A program made the translations under genes and the position numbers. Under the pieces are notes generated by a model. It was given only the letters and a program-made list of their open reading frames with translations, had not been told where the DNA came from and did no database searches. 64,000 bases of DNA, taken from Arthrobacter sp. Y-9. GTDB lineage: Bacteria > Actinomycetota > Actinomycetes > Actinomycetales > Micrococcaceae. The DNA is taken from contig NZ_CP121463.1 of NCBI RefSeq assembly GCF_029690065.1, positions 1,612,001 through 1,676,000 of the forward strand, written 5' to 3'. Positions within the stretch are counted from its first letter, which is position 1; each line of letters opens with the position of its first letter. Positions 63,565-64,000 of this stretch are shown here, one piece after another.

Positions 63565-63664
63565 CGCTAGAACTCTTTCCTTCGTTGGAACATGCGCGGT
63601 CCCGGCCGGAGCAGGGATCGAGGATGGTGCTTCGTCCGAAGCTGGAATCACATCAGAGTGAAAA

Positions 63665-64000
63665 TCACTTCAGAGTAAACGAGTCTATCGTCACTGCCGT
63701 GGCAGGGGGGCCATCCGTGGCGGATGTCCCGCCGGCCTTCACTCCGGCCGAGGCGATGGAGGTGATGGCGTCGAGTCCCGAGGTGACACGGCCCATCACG
63801 GTGTAACCGCCCTGGTCCACGGGAAGGATGCTGTCCTTGTACGTGATGAAGAACTGCGTGCTGTTGCTGTAGGTGCTCGCCGCCCGGGCCACGGCGATGG
63901 TGCCCGCCGGGTACTTGCCGTCGGCCGGGACGTTCTCGACCGGCCCCCATTGGAACCCGGGATCCACCGCGCCCTTGCCGTTCTTGGAGCCGCACTGGAG
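63665..64000 (-). CDS. Cyclophilin-type peptidyl-prolyl cis-trans isomerase (5' end beyond window)
   Basis: C-terminal 111 codons of a cyclophilin that isomerises Xaa-Pro bonds. The minus-strand frame is open from base 64000: LQCGSKNGKGAVDPGFQWG, then YPAGTIAVARAASTYSNSTQ, FFITYKDSILP and GYTVMGRVTSGLDAITSIAS, which match the family core (FQ...GT.AMA.....SQFFI pattern). The signal or membrane anchor region and the catalytic Arg segment lie outside the window. It ends with TGA 63667-63665, about 100 bp before the DUF349 start on the same strand. By synteny with Mycobacterium it corresponds to the ppiB-type gene after relA. Confidence 0.9.
   Translation of the reverse strand, partial: LQCGSKNGKGAVDPGFQWGPVENVPADGKYPAGTIAVARAASTYSNSTQFFITYKDSILPVDQGGYTVMGRVTSGLDAITSIASAGVKAGGTSATDGPPATAVTIDSFTLK

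Overview
The window is a GC-rich actinobacterial chromosome segment, most likely from the Micrococcaceae (Arthrobacter or a close relative). The evidence is the strong G/C third-position bias, frequent GTG starts, the rapZ-yvcK-whiA trio, OpcA beside Zwf, and gene order matching the conserved actinobacterial core (uvrC to secG, the pentose-phosphate genes, ctaB/ctaA, sufR-suf, and thrS to relA). No rRNA, tRNA, CRISPR array, transposase or integrase was recognised.

Layout. 1-11.0 kb: a GH20 hexosaminidase cut by the left edge, then uvrA behind a LexA box, a HAD phosphatase/PlsC pair, uvrC and rapZ-yvcK-whiA. 11.2-15.5 kb: sodA, glycolytic gap-pgk-tpiA, and secG. 15.7-24.0 kb (minus strand): tkt-tal-pgi-zwf-opcA-pgl, a complete oxidative and non-oxidative pentose-phosphate unit. 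24.4-28.5 kb: haem O/A synthesis (ctaB; ctaA behind a two-gene ABC exporter). 28.7-33.8 kb: sufR-sufB-sufD-Rieske-sufC-sufT iron-sulfur assembly, without sufS or sufU. 33.9-38.3 kb: a eukaryote/archaea-type prolyl-tRNA synthetase, an AhpD-like protein, and an MFS exporter with a divergent XRE regulator. 38.4-42.9 kb: thrS, HIT protein, phospholipid synthase, pdxS. 42.9-51.3 kb: an accessory interval separating pdxS from pdxT. 51.4-64 kb: pdxT, yebC, ruvCAB, yajC-secD-secF, relA, an AbiEi-like gene, a DUF349 protein and a cyclophilin cut by the right edge.

The most unusual region is 42.8-51.3 kb. The last 18 codons and stop of pdxS occur twice as a 61-bp direct repeat with two differences. The repeats bracket about 1.5 kb that carries a lone suppressor-of-fused-type gene (a family often found as toxin immunity) and a divergent unknown gene. 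A strong terminator follows only the second, displaced copy. The same interval holds a frameshifted DUF2306 membrane gene and an 892-residue protein joining a complete class-B asparagine synthetase to a CofE/F420-gamma-glutamyl-ligase-like domain.

A second window-wide pattern is a TANNNT -10 hexamer exactly six bases before an ATG/GTG start, with no good Shine-Dalgarno. It appears at uvrA, the ABC ATPase, proS, the ahpD-like gene, the SUFU gene, the DUF2306 gene and pdxT (weaker at the HAD gene and pgk), and suggests widespread leaderless transcription. LexA-type dyads lie before uvrA and between ruvC and ruvA.
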